DNA from: Linanthus parryae
Taxonomy: Eukaryota; Streptophyta; Magnoliopsida; Ericales; Polemoniaceae
Reading direction: 5' to 3'
DNA length: 64,000 nucleotides
Assembly (NCBI GenBank): GCA_023055425.1
Contig: JALGPY010000003.1
Coordinates: forward strand, 16,055,001-16,119,000
Shown: one piece after another, positions 12,488-23,953 of the stretch
How positions within the stretch are numbered: position 1 is the stretch's first letter
Layout of the letters: the number at the start of each line of letters is the position of its first letter
Made by a program: the position numbers and the translations under genes
Notes under the pieces: model-generated
What the model was told of the DNA's origin: nothing
The model's input: only the letters and a program-made list of their open reading frames with translations
The model's database searches: none

Positions 12488-12582
12488 GTAGCAGTCTTTT
12501 TTGTAATCTATTAGCTAGTGAAGCTAACTTTGCCGTGGTGTAATTTTTTGAGTTTCTAATATAATTTTGTTTGACAAAAAAA

Positions 12583-13231
12583 GTACAACTCTCATTTAAA
12601 AGGCTTTGAGAATTTTGAACAAAATTCAGTGGGCTCTGCACATGTAATGGTTTGTCTGGAGGCATAATCCAATTTTTAAAGAGGCCACAACTAACTTTTT
12701 ATCGTTCAAACTTTGTATATTAAGAAAAAAAAGGGAGAAACAGACTTACATAGCAAGAAACTTTGAAGATAAGATGATAAAATTATTACACTCTAAATTT
12801 AAGTGCTCTTCTAGAGCTTTCTCTCTCTAGCTTTCTCCTTGTTGGCCTTTGGTTCATTTCTTTGTTCTTAAGTGTTTAATCTGCTACGAGTGGCTTGTCA
12901 TTTACCTTCAAAGTGTGTTGCGTTTTGTTTCTATCATTTGTTCCAATTTTTGCGTCTGTCAACGTCTTCTGCACATCGAGATTTACAGGTCTTGGGTTAT
13001 TTGCCACTTTGGGTTTCTGAGGGGGGTTTAAATTTACACCACCCTTGCAAGTAAGCTGCATTGTCATCATTTGCAAGATATTGGAACTTTCATCCTGCAG
13101 AGCACAATCATACCCTATGATTTTCTCTGCTACGGAGTGGATTGAGAAGTAAAGAAGTATGGAAAGTGGGTTTTTGGGAGCTAGCTGCATGGCTTAACCA
13201 TGGACATGCTCTAAATAGGGTTAGAAAGCTT
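12583..13231. other. Spacer, probably 3' remnant of LINE 3 on the minus strand
   Basis: With LINE 2 removed, this stretch joins the minus-strand RNase H remnant at 19735-20085, so it is probably its 3' flank or untranslated tail. A 104-codon minus frame (12876-13190) has a normal-looking composition but no domain I recognise. A short A-rich run is at 12721-12733. Confidence 0.35.
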
Positions 13232-13434
13232 ACCTTTTTGACTGCACCACTAGCTAGTGGTTTTAGGTCTTGCATGTTAGATTCTCTGGTAGGTCTTGCA
13301 TGCCACCCAGTTTGGCCAGTTAAAAGCGGTTTAGGGTTATGTAGGTCTATGACTACCTAGGTTTAGGGTTTTTGATTCATCTCCCTTCTCTTCTTATAGC
13401 TTTTTCTTCCAGCGCTCCCCCGTTTTTCCTCACA

Positions 13435-15545
13435 ATGGATCATCAATCTCCTGATTCAAGTCCTAATTATCAAATTTTCAACCCTAACTTCATTCCACCC
13501 CCACGACAAGGTCCTACTATGTTCTTTAACCCAGTCCCGGTTTCGTCCCTTAGGAATCTGTGGCATAATACTATTGTGGGGAAGTTTCTGGATGATAGCC
13601 CTCCTCCCTCATCTGTGGTGCAGGAAGAGGTGCATGCAAGCTGGGGAACCATCAATATGGTGGTCGTGGAAAGGAAACAGAATGTCTTTCTGCTCCACTA
13701 CTTGGATCCACAAGATAAGGAGGCTTTGATCAAGGAAAGTTTGGTGTCAGTTAGAGGAAAGGCTTTGATGTTGAAAGACAGGGAACCAAATCTGGTTTTG
13801 GCTGAGGTGGACTTCCCATCGATGGAGGTGTGGTTACAGGTGCATGGCGTACCAATGGTGTATTTCGTGTTACAGCTGGCGGAGGACCTAGGGAGATTGG
13901 CGGGTGACATTCTTGAGAATGACTGGAGTGACCAGAGAGTGGTGAACATGGACTACTTCCGTATAGGCATCAGAATTGACCTGTATCAGCCATTGATGTC
14001 GGGTGAATTTCTTCATCTGCTAGGTGACCCCCCAAGGTGGTTGTTCTTCAAGTACGAAAGGATTTTTAAAGTTTGCATGAGGTGTGGAAAGATTGGACAC
14101 AAGCTTGACCGTTGCGAATGAGAAGAATGGATGGTGCTTGAGAATTTGAACAACAGGTATCAGGAGGCAGGTTTTGGCAATATATTGCCAGTCATTGTGG
14201 AGAACCAGTATCCTCTATTCACTCCACGCCTGCGGGCTATCAGATTGTTTGGCCAAAACAGAACCACCAAGGTGCTGGTTCATGATAGAAATGAACCCAT
14301 CCAACCCCTGTCCCCTATCTTCTCTATGAAAATGACAACCTGGTGTTTAATGTGAGCTCTTCAGATTCCTCGGATTCTGAAGAATCCACCCCCTCAGCTG
14401 TCTCATTTAATTCCCCTAATTCGGTCCTCTCCCCACTATTTGTTCAATCCCCTCCACTGAACCTTAACATCAGGTTAAATGTACCTGACTCTACCTTGGG
14501 AGTCCTCCAACAGGCGGTGCTAAGCCTCCGCTCATTAATAGCAACCGGCGAAATTCCGGCGGATAGAATTGGGGTAGAGGAAGAGACGTAGACGGATCTA
14601 GGGTTTCCAGGGGAGATGGAAGGTATTGAGGTGGGCCCCACAGGGGATGAAGGTTCACGTCTCGCGGATTTCCGAGGTTCATGCATTTAGTGCTACAGCA
14701 GTTACGAGGCAAGAAATGGTGGTTCTGCCTTCTGGGGATAGCCAACCGTCGGAAATCTCAAAGGAAATGGGTATTAAAGGCAAGCATGTTGTGGAGGAGA
14801 AGGTATTTTTCAAAATGGAGAAGGGAGAGAGCTCTTCAAATGCAGGAGATAGAAATAGGGATTTGGGTGAAACAGGTAGTGATGAGATGAATCAATACAG
14901 TAAGGAACTTGAAGTCCAGGAGGATGAAGATCCAACAAATAAGGAGCGTCTTTCCATAATTCCATTCGTTGATGAGGAGCCCCTTAATGTCAACCCAACT
15001 TCCTGGATGGAGGCGCCGGAGTTTGGGGATTTCAGAGGCGATGCTGACTCCGAGTGGGAATTGGAAGATGAGGCGGGAGGAACTCCTTGACAGGTAAACT
15101 AATGCTTTGTTGGATTTGATCACAGTGACCGAGGACCCTTTAACCATGAATACAGGAAACAAGGAGGTGATCATCATCAGTGATGATGAAGAGACAGAGG
15201 AAAATGAAGGCAAGAGTGCAGGGTAAGTTGGCATGGAGATGGGTGAATCTGAGAAGGAGAAAGGAATTGTTCCACCAAATAAAAGGAAGCAATGGAGGAG
15301 GGATTGCACAGAGTGTCAGGGTAAGAAACCTCGTCTCTCTCGTGTCCCACATCTTGTGAATCTCCCAGGTACTTTTCCGCTTTTTCTCTTAGATTTTTCT
15401 CTATTTAAACTAAGTCATCTTCCTCACGGCTCTAAACAGTTTGGACAAATCGACTCATTAGTTCTTAGCCAGCTGGGATTCGGATTTATGAGTTTTTCTA
15501 ATAATGGGTTTAGGCACGTTGTCCCTGAACAACCTCCCCGGTCAT
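13435..15545 (+). pseudogene. LINE 2 ORF1: DUF4283-type and zinc-knuckle RNA-binding protein
   Basis: From ATG at 13435, the first 230 codons hold the plant LINE ORF1 domain (DUF4283-like: SWGTINMVVVERKQNVFLL ... VWLQVHGVPM) and a CCHC knuckle CMRCGKIGHKLDRC at about 14077-14118. A TGA follows at 14119-14121. The reading then continues through frames at 14131-14355, 14343-14591, 14626-15090 and 15233-15545, Ser/Glu-rich and less conserved, with an RRDCTECQGKKPR block near the end. The protein would coat the LINE RNA in the RNP. It is broken by stops and shifts. Confidence 0.75.
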
Positions 15546-15546
15546 T

Positions 15547-18500
15547 ATGAATGTTTTATCATGGATGCAGGGGTATTGGTCTAAAACTTGCAGTTCTAGA
15601 CGTTGTTAATTTGACCAGGAAGCATGATCCTTCAGTAGTTTTCCTTTCTAAGACAAAGCATCCTGTCTCGTTTGTTAATAGAAAACTAAGGAAGTTGGGT
15701 TTTAATTCGTCTGGTTTGGATGCGGTGGGTAGTTCTGGTGGCCTGTGGGTGGGTTGGAAACCTTCTCTTCAAGTCCATATGGTCTCTTCTTCTCCATACT
15801 TCATTCTCTTAATGGTTGATGTCCCTGGAATGGGGATAGTTCTACTTGGTCTTCTTTATGGTCAAACCCATGTCCATAACGAGATCAGGGTTTGGGAGGA
15901 GATTGACTCCCTTCTGGATGATGACTCACAACCCTTTCTGCTTGTAGGTGAATTTAATCAAACTCTTTCCCACCGTGATAAGAGTGGTCCTAACCTTGGT
16001 CTTAACTTAGGGGTGCAAACCCTGAAAGATTTTCTTAACAGGTAGGTTCTTGTTGAACTGAACCACATGGGTCCATGGTTCACCTGGTAAATAACCGGGT
16101 TAACACCATGCCAACCTTTGAGCGCCTTGACAGAGCTTGGGCCAATCCGGCTTGGTTGAGTACGTTCCCTTTGGGGTACCAACAAAACTTAGGTTTCTAT
16201 TCTCCAGATCACTGTCCCATTATTGTTAAAACTCGGCAGTTAGTGAAAAAACCTAGGAGATTGTTTAAGTTTGAGGCATGGTGGACTAATAATCAAGCAT
16301 CCCATGATCTTATTCGATTCATTTGGTCCGCGAATATCCCGGGGTCTCCCCTCTTCAGAGTGCAACTGTGGCTCAAGATCTCGGTCAAAACCTTAAGTTT
16401 TTGGGCTAAAAATAATGGTTCCCTTCAAAATAGGATAGAGCTAGCAAGAAAAGAGGTGCTTAAACACCAATTCAGCTGCCTAACCTTGTTGCCATGCGTA
16501 ATTTCTTTAAGGCTAAGCAATCTCTTAATCAGCTTCTCTTCAATAATGAAATTTACTGGGCTCAAAGAGCTCACTGTAGGTGGATGCGTGGGGGGGGGGG
16601 GGGGGGTAGGAACGCTAAATTCTTTCACGCCTCAACGAAAATCAGACGAATCAAGAATTACATTTGGGCCATTAGTTCTGAACAAGGGAGCACCATTACT
16701 GATGAGGAGGGGATTAGGGATGCTTTTGTCTCACACTTTAAAGAAGTTTTCAGGCCTAGTGGGGGAAATGTGGTTGAGGGTGACTTCTCTATTCTAAACC
16801 ACATTGGTACTGCTTTGAACCAAAGGCACATTGATACCCTTCAGAAACCCTTTACAGCTAAAGAGGTTTATAAGGCCGTTTTCGCCATGAACCCTTTGAA
16901 AGCTCCGGGGCCTGATGGTATCCCCCCCAATTTTCTTCCAAAAGTACTGGCCTATTGTCTCTAGCTCAACTGTTGCAGCTGTACTTTCATACCTTAACTC
17001 ATGATATATGCTTAGGGAGACTAACAAAACTCTAATTGTTCTGCTCCCTAAAGTTGAGAACCCAACCACGGCAAGAGACTTTAGACCCATTAGCCTGAAA
17101 AATGTGTTGTACAGAATCATTGCCAAGGTCCTTGCCAATAGGATCAAAATGGTTCTTCCTGATATTGTGAGATGGAACCAATCTGGGTTTAGTGGTAGGA
17201 TAATTTATGATAATACAACTATTCTGATAATGGGGGAATCTTTGGGAGTCTGAAAATAGACATGTCCAAAGCTTTTGATAGGGTCAGATGGGATTTCCTG
17301 CAGCATACCATGATCAAATTTGGCTTCCCTAACTCCTTCATCAGGCTCATTATGGGCTGTGTTACTACTACTTCTCTTGCCATTAATGTTAATGGTACTA
17401 TTTCTGAGTATTTCTCCCCAACATGTGGTCTGAGACAGGGGGACCCCCTTTCACCCTTTCTCTTCGGGCTTACTACTGAGGCTCTCTCTTGGGCCTTAGT
17501 TAGATGTGAGGAATGTAGCATGATTAGGGGTATCAAGCATAGCCAATCTGGCCCTTCCATAACCCACTTACAATTTGCTGATGACTCTATCTTTTTCTTC
17601 AAGATAGATGATCAGTGGGACTTAACCCTTAGACAGGTGTTCCAAGATTATTGCTCTCAATCTGTTCAGGACATTAAACTTTCTAAGTCTACCCTAAACG
17701 TTAGCCCAAACTATTATTTTCATAAGAAAATGTGTCTAGCTATCCAACTTAATATTAGTGTTAAGGATTCTTTAGGGAATTATTTGGGCCTCCCTTTGAC
17801 TATGGGTCTGTCTGCTGACGAGATTGAAAACCAGACTATAACCAAAGTGGAAGAGAGATGTGCGGGTTGGAAAGGATGTATTTTGTCTAAAAGTTTGAAG
17901 ACTTACCCTTGTCCAATCCACACTCACCATTATTCTTATTTATCCCTTCTCAAATTATAAATTTACCCAATCATGCATTAGGAAGCTTGACCAACTTCGT
18001 TCCTCCTTCATTTGGAAGAAATCTAAAGATAAAGAAGGTTTCCATTGGACTTCCTGGAAGCTCATGTGTAGGCCTAAAGGTTTGGGGGGTCTAAATGTGA
18101 AATCCCCCGCTTTACTTAATAAAGCTTTGCTGGCTAAACAGGCTTGGAGGGTAGCTACTGAGAGAAATAACTTGTTATCCAGATACTTCTACTCCAGGTA
18201 CTGCAAGAGGATGGATTTTCTGGCTAGGAAGACTAATCATAATCCCTCTAAGGTCTGGACAAGCTTCTCCTCTGTCAAGTACCTAGTGAAAGAGGACCTG
18301 ACATGGGATGCGGGGAAAGGGGACAAGATTCTGGCTTACAAGGACAAGTGGATTCCTGACACTCCTGTCCTCTCTTCCCTTATGGGGGATAATGTTAACA
18401 TGGAGGATAAGGTGGAGGGTGGATTAAGGTTACTGGGGATGGAAGAAGGGCTTGGAACATGGATAAGATGAGTCACCTTCCGGCCTGGGCTCAAAAAAAC

Positions 18501-19521
18501 AAATTGCCTCAATCTCCCTACGTAGGTTGGCCTGATCATCTTACCTGGAGCTTATCTACATCAGGAAAGTTTACCGTTGCTTCAGCCTACAAGCATCTTG
18601 TTAAAATGGACCTCTGCACCACTCTGGCGCTTTCAAATGTTAGAGGATGGAAGGATATTATCATTGAATTCCCTTGGAATAGGTTTTGGGGTCTTAAACT
18701 TCCATTAAAAATTATTTTTTTTGGCAAGCTATCAATGGAAAGCTGCCAACAAACTCTAAAATTCATAAAATTTTCCCCGAGTTTTCTAAATGGTGCATCC
18801 TGTGTAAGTCCTAAGAGGAAATTGTTGACCACATGTTCCTTGATTGTAGGTTTGTTAGAGTTCTCTAGTCTCTTTCTCCTCTGAGGGTATCTCATCTTTG
18901 TTTTTTCCTCCATTTTCTAAGGGATACTATAAACCATTCTAGCATGCAGGATCTCCCAATGACCCTTAGTTGGTTTGGTGCAGTCACTTGGGCTATTTGG
19001 CTCTATAGAAACTCAATTATTTTCGATAAGGAGGACTCTGAGCAGGAGGGTATGATTTCTTTTCCAATTTACAAGGCCAAAATCTTTGTTAATGAATTTC
19101 TGGAAGCTTGGAGGATGCAGGATGTTGAGAAGCCTATCTATTTAAAGGCTAATGATGGCTTCATCAATGTCAAGGGTGACACTTGCATGGCTCATATTTA
19201 TGTTTGGACTAAAAAGAACAAGAATGGTAAACTAGCTTGCTGGGTGGCTCAAGACTCTCCTCTCACAAAGAAAGAACAATCCTTCAGAACCCTAATGCTT
19301 CTCTTGAGATGATTACTGCAGCTATTATTTATTTGCATGATCGGGGCTTCTCCCACATTAGAGTTAATACTAATAGTTCTCGTGTTTTCAATCTTATTCA
19401 GCAAGCTCAGGAGAAGGGACAGGACAGAGCGCAAGACTGGCCTCAAAGATGGAGAAGGAAGATACTGGGTCTCTGGACTTTTAGTTATAATTTTTGCTGT
19501 CTTTCGTTTAAACTTGTGTAA
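15547..19521 (+). pseudogene. LINE 2 ORF2: endonuclease, RT, zf-RVT, RNase H
   Basis: ATG at 15547 opens MNVLSW, then one base is missing before CRGIG. The endonuclease part shows VGEFNQTL and SPDHCPI (to about 16230). RT has NPLKAPGPDGIPPNF (16890), RPISLKNVLYRIIAKVLANR (17085), MSKAFDRVRWDF, GLRQGDPLSPFLF and the intact catalytic box FADDS (17574-17588), followed by NYLGLPL. zf-RVT is at about 18650-18880 and an RNase H-like tail at 19130-19450. A run of about 17 G at 16591-16607 coincides with a frameshift. At least ten breaks make it inactive. Confidence 0.85.
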
Positions 19522-19680
19522 AAGAAGGATTTGCCTGTTTTGTGGTAGCTTGGAGGTTGTTTAGGAGTGGTTGTTTAGCTTCTGTTTTTAGCTTTCTGGA
19601 TGTTTTATGCTGGTTTAGTCTTTTAGGTTGGATGTTGATTTTGTACTCCTTGGTTGCTAATCAATGTTATTCTATATTTC

Positions 19681-19714
19681 TAAAAAAAAAAACAAAAAAA
19701 AACAAAAAAAAAAC
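19681..19714 (+). repeat. Poly(A) tail of LINE 2
   Basis: Three A runs separated by single C bases, directly before the right copy of ACCTTTTTGA. It marks the 3' end of the element and its strand. Confidence 0.8.
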
Positions 19715-19734
19715 ACCTTTTTGAGACCATCATT

Positions 19735-20085
19735 TCTGCTTCACTAGACTATTAGCCATTACATTAGTAGACCTGGGGATCCAAGAGACTGCACTGTTCA
19801 TCTGAGCAAGCAGCTCTCTTATATCAAGACCATGAGTATTCAGTTCTCAGTTTATAACTTTTCTTTATAGAATCTGATTAATCAGTGTTTGGCTGTCAGA
19901 CTCAAAGATATCATTCTCAATTCCTAAAACTTGACAATCCTTGCAAGCTTTCCTTAGAGCCATAGCCTCACAGCGAGCAGCTGTGCTTGCCTTTAGTTGA
20001 AAGGTGGCAGCACCAATAAAGTGCCCGCAGAAAGAACTACATGAGCAATGACCTTTTAACTGGCCCATTATCTACCTCATGAATA
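19735..20085 (-). pseudogene. LINE 3 fragment: RNase H-like (RVT_3) tail
   Basis: On the minus strand from 20068 the frame reads ...AATFQLKASTAARCEAMALRKACKDC, then FESDSQTLINQIL; after a shift it continues DIRELLAQMNSAVSWIPRSTN and VMANSLVKQ. This is the pattern of the RNase H-like domain at the end of plant LINE ORF2 (acidic residues in E-A-A-L and D-S-x-x-L). It ends near 19735, next to the LINE 2 insertion. A domesticated RNase H gene is the alternative, but no start and no upstream exon are visible. Confidence 0.6.
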
Positions 20086-21031
20086 ACTGGCGTTTATGGT
20101 TTGTCATGCCAATTTGCATACCACCAATTAACTAAATGGCTGAATTTTGATGTCAGTATATTCATATACCCCCACATCACCATATACTTCTAAAGCAAAG
20201 TGAAATGATAAAATTAACTAAACTATTTCCTAAAATATAATTTCATCATAAAGAAAACTTCCATTTCTTAAAATATAACTTCATCGTAAAGAAAACTTCC
20301 ACATGCAAGATGGTCAGAAATAATTATTTACAGAAAATGCTAAATGATAACAGCCCTCATTTGATTCTCTCCAACACCTCATGTATTTTATCATTTGGTA
20401 GGACAGCTTCATTGTCATAGACATTCGTACTTGTGATTGTTATGTAAAATTGTTATCATGGCTTAGTAGTTTATCATCATGCCGAATACACCGTTCTATT
20501 GTCACGAGTAGTTCATTTCTACGATAATTTATATACTAAGCAAGCTCCCTATTTTATATTCATACAAGCTTGTTAACTTCTTCTTGATCATTGAATTTGA
20601 AATAAATCTACGGTGAAAAGAATTGAGAGTAAATAAGTTGATGAGTGGACATGAGAAGACTACTAAAAGCAGTGTTTGTTTATTAGTTCCATCAACTTCA
20701 ATGATATATGTTCAAAAATTGAGACGTACGGAGAATGAAAAAGTGTAATTGTCCTGACGGAATGAGATTTACCCTAGCGATAATTATACAGCCTTCTCGT
20801 CCACCTGTATTCAAACTTTGCTTTTAGAGAGTCACCTTTGTAAACTTAAAATAAAATAATTCGTAAATTTATTTATTTTCTCATGAAATCGATAGAATTG
20901 CATGGATCGGATAGAGAGTACAAAGCTAGGTATAGAATGAGTTGGTAGAATCAAATAAATCGGAAAAGCTAAAAGTTAGCAATATATCTTGACACTGTTG
21001 TCAGGATATGAAGAAGTATTTGTTGACTAGG
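20086..21031. other. Intergenic, nothing identified
   Basis: AT-rich, stops in all frames. A short near-repeat (AACTTCATCATAAAGAAAACTTCC) occurs twice at about 20238-20300. No gene or element boundary is seen. Confidence 0.4.
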
Positions 21032-21039
21032 TTATACTA

Positions 21040-21440
21040 GGGGGCGGACGCAGGAATTTTTATTAGGAGGGACACATTTATTTTATTAGCGGGCACAATT
21101 ATATAGACAAGTCATCACAATTTTATTACTATAAAAGTGAATATATCGTACAAAATTTTAATAGTGCCTTTAACAAATTTATGTCATTTTACTATTATTT
21201 ATCAAAAATATTGTAGTTTTGATTCTTCAACAAATTGTAAAGTTTTTTGTCTGTTTCTAAAATAGTTTTTAGCTCAATATAGTTGCATTTGACATATTTT
21301 CAAAATTATTGGGTTATTTGTGTATTTCTTAAGGGGGTTCTATATGCAATTCTTTGAAAAATATCAAAAATTAGCAATGGATTACCAGACTTGAGGGTGG
21401 CCTAAGGCCCACCTTGGGTCCTTCTTGGGTCCGCTCTTGG
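21040..21440. mobile_element. hAT-type MITE, 401 bp
   Basis: Imperfect terminal inverted repeats share GCGGACnCAnGAA (left GGGGGCGGACGCAGGAA, right end complement CCAAGAGCGGACCCAAGAA). An exact 8-bp duplication TTATACTA lies at 21032-21039 and 21441-21448. The 8-bp duplication and the GGGGCGGA-type end are typical of hAT elements. No coding capacity. Confidence 0.85.
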
Positions 21441-21445
21441 TTATA

Positions 21446-21703
21446 CTACCTCTGTTTCATCTATTTCAGTCTACTTCACTTTTTGTCAATATTCACATGG
21501 TCACTTTGACCAGGTAATTTGATTAGCAAAACAATACGAGAATTTAGTAATTTTTACATGGTCTTGTAGAGTAAATTTTATTCTTTAATACAATGAAAAA
21601 AGAATTCAAAAAAATATTTCTTTTTGCTATCTAAATCATCGAGTCAAAGTCACCCACTTATGCGTTAAAAAGTCAAAGTAAAACAATCCACAAAAAAACG
21701 CGG
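21446..21703. mobile_element. Tc1/mariner-type MITE (copy 1), 258 bp
   Basis: Flanked by TA (21444-21445, 21704-21705). It is a fold-back sequence: TCACTTTGACCAGGTAATTTG near the left and CGAGTCAAAGTCACCC near the right. It is the same size and interior as the copy at 29339-29595. Its left end overlaps the right TSD of the hAT MITE, so the hAT element inserted at the very edge of this one. Confidence 0.7.
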
Positions 21704-22017
21704 TATTAGTTGCTTGTAGGTTGTCCTTGCTTGAAAATCTGAGATACTACTATGATTTGAATACGTACGGTAAACTTGAGTTTCCACAAGTGCTTTAGAG
21801 ATGTTGACCCGAAACTTACTCCTCGTTAGTCCTTGTTAGACAGTAGTATAATCTTCGTGTCTCCATCTTCTTACGGTAAACTTGCTTGGTGTATCCATCT
21901 TCAACAAGCTCTCAATGCAATATATTTTGTTAGCTACTGTAACATACTTACTGATAGCTACTTCACTTATTAATAGCTGCGAGAGACTTAATAAACACTT
22001 GAGAATGTGTCAAAATA

Positions 22018-22168
22018 ATCTACTCCCAATTTGGACATGCCATTTTTACAACTAGTCTGCCCCGTTGTGCATTTTAATTGCTAAGAAATGTCTTGTGTAG
22101 TTTTGCTAGTCAAATGATAAGCTCAAAATGATTGTTAAAATAGTCACGCTTTTTAGGGGCGGAGGGAG
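22018..22168. repeat. Possible Stowaway-like remnant
   Basis: The right end reads TTTTTAGGGGCGGAGGGAGT, the complement of the common CTCCCTCCG Stowaway terminus, and the left starts CTACTCCC. The inverted match is short and no TA duplication is certain on the right. Confidence 0.35.
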
Positions 22169-22195
22169 TCTTGTTTTCTAAACGGCGAAGACGTT

Positions 22196-22300
22196 AGGTA
22201 AATATGTGTTACTTCAGTGGTAGAACGTTTGAAGCCCGTGCAAGAGGTCACATGTTCGAGTTCAGCTATATAATGTACTTCTAAAAATAAAAGGGAAGAT
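22196..22300 (+). repeat. SINE-like tRNA-derived head
   Basis: It has a box A-like TTACTTCAGTGGTAGAACG and, about 35 bases on, a box B-like ATGTTCGAGTTCA, the layout of a pol III promoter from a tRNA. There is no cloverleaf that would make a real tRNA. The 3' end and A tract are not clear. Confidence 0.5.
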
Positions 22301-23870
22301 GTTATAAATGGTGAGGTTTTGAGAGCTGCAATTTATTTGGTTGTACTCACTACTAGTACTACTTTAAATAAGAGGCCTTGTTGTATGCCGCAATCCATGT
22401 AACTTGTTTAATAATTCTCTCATCTTCCCATGTAATTCAGTGTACAGAATCGATCGATACGAGTACATAAAACAAGAAAATTCGAGAGGGGTCTTGTTAA
22501 ATTCAAGTGATTAAACAATAAATTGTGTAGTCCAACACAAAACGGATTAACTTAGTATTAATCAGAGAGTTCTTCATTGGATTTTATGACTTTGGTCGAC
22601 CACTCACGTGGAGCCATTGGTTGCTTAAGCCAAATGAAGCAGAAGATAAGGTTGTTAACTGCGATCAATGGTTTTCAATTATGTCTGACGTGATTTTTTT
22701 TATTATCATTTTTTCTTTTTCTTTTGAGGAGTAGTCTGAATTCTGAAGATATCATACATGCATAGTTTGGATAATCTCCGGTATTTCGAGTAAGCTCATA
22801 GCCAGCCTGGAGTTAGGAGATCCATGCATTAATGAAGTCGTATATGTATGAGCTCGTCTTTCGAAATCATTCAACGTTCTTTTGACAAAGGGGAATACTG
22901 CATTGACGAATTTGGGGTTGTTTGGACATGTTTATAAAATCTTTATTTAATTTTTAGGCTTTTCAAAGAAAAAAATCCTTTGGAAATTTGATGACGTGTC
23001 GAGTCCGATGCATCGACACTTTATCTATTGCCTCTGTTAAAGAAGACTGGGTGGTGGCAAGTCACGTGGTGCGATTCTATTGAATCACATTATTATTTTT
23101 TCTTTTTGAGAAAAGATTTTGTCATCAACAGGGATCGAATTTTATTTTTTCTTAAAACACTAAATATCATAAAATAAAATAAACTTCTCAAATAAAGTGG
23201 CTAAAAGAACCAAAAACTACTTTAATCCAAAAAAAAAACCATTCATATGAGTATTCTAGTTTTATCTATCTAATTGATGATGGCCATGGCTGTGAACTTT
23301 TTGTTGTTGATAATCACGGTCTTTAGGCCAGCTTGTCTACTAGGCTAAACCCTTGGATTATAAACATTCTTTTCGGGTTGTTGTCGGCTTACATTTGCAG
23401 TTACCTCTATTTGTACCGATGCAATCATGTGTATATTTTTGTTTCTAATGGTAGGAGAGAGTTGTATTCAGTTTTGTTATAACGGAAGGTATCAAAGTAA
23501 CAACAATTAATGTATACGATCAATAACACAATTTTAATGAGGTTCACTGACAATCACATTAGCTACCTCCACTACGAGTAACCCTAGCATTTGCAAGAAT
23601 AGAGAAGTTGTCATGAAAGCGAAATGGAAAAGCGAAATGGAAATAAGACGCCTACGAAATGAAAGATTGCCATGAAAGATAAAACCCTAGGCCCAAGTCC
23701 CAAGATGGGAAAGAGAAACGAAGTCCAAGTTCATCAGAAACCAATGCCAGTTTCATTAATAATCCCAACTACTTAATTTAATTTGAATCTTAATGGTATC
23801 TTCAATCCCAAGCCTTCTAATTATAACTCCCCCACTCTTCTCAGCAAATACCGCATTATTTACCGCTCCA
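22301..23870. other. Upstream region of the AGP-like gene
   Basis: No gene of its own. At 22915 a GGGGTTGTTTGGAC motif resembles ends of small DNA transposons, but no partner end is convincing. A CACGTGG (G-box type) element is at about 23064. AT-rich tracts fill the rest. Confidence 0.3.
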
Positions 23871-23877
23871 AAACCCC

Positions 23878-23886
23878 TATAAAATT
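23878..23886 (+). promoter_or_regulatory. TATA box of the AGP-like gene
   Basis: TATAAAATT lies 68-76 bases upstream of the chosen ATG, and the sequence between has the CA/CT-rich look of a plant leader, including a run of the pentamer ACTTC at about 23910-23936. Confidence 0.65.
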
Positions 23887-23953
23887 TAACCAAAACCCTA
23901 TTGAGCACTCACTTCACTTCACTTCACTTCACTCCATCTTTCTCAACTCAAAT

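Larger units (their letters stand above)
5271..12582 (+). mobile_element. LINE 1 (non-LTR retrotransposon), interrupted by a Copia
   Basis: The parts run in order on the plus strand: tail of ORF1 (to 5402), ORF2 endonuclease domain (5397-6442), a Copia insertion (6443-9664), then reverse transcriptase, zinc-binding zf-RVT and RNase H (9665-12487), and a short A tract at 12575-12582. The endonuclease part stops in SRVQ, where such LINEs continue with WLKEGD and the linker, while the 3' part resumes at the start of the RT domain. Roughly 100-150 codons of linker are therefore missing, lost with the 5' half of the Copia. The 5' end is cut off at the LTR boundary (5270). Confidence 0.85.
13242..19714 (+). 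mobile_element. LINE 2, nearly full length, with probable TSD
   Basis: It holds a 5' leader (13242-13434), ORF1 (13435 to about 15545), ORF2 (15547-19521) and an interrupted A-rich tail at 19681-19714. ACCTTTTTGA occurs just before the proposed 5' end (13232-13241) and just after the tail (19715-19724), a 10-bp candidate target-site duplication. Both frames carry many small indels. By eye the sequence is distinct from LINE 1, so this is another family. Confidence 0.8.

Noticed and set aside
12876..13190. A 104-codon minus frame as a gene
   Set aside because: No domain and no start context; it probably belongs to the 3' part of the LINE 3 remnant.
22196..22270. A tRNA gene
   Set aside because: Box A and B are present, but the acceptor, anticodon and D arms do not pair; a SINE head fits better.
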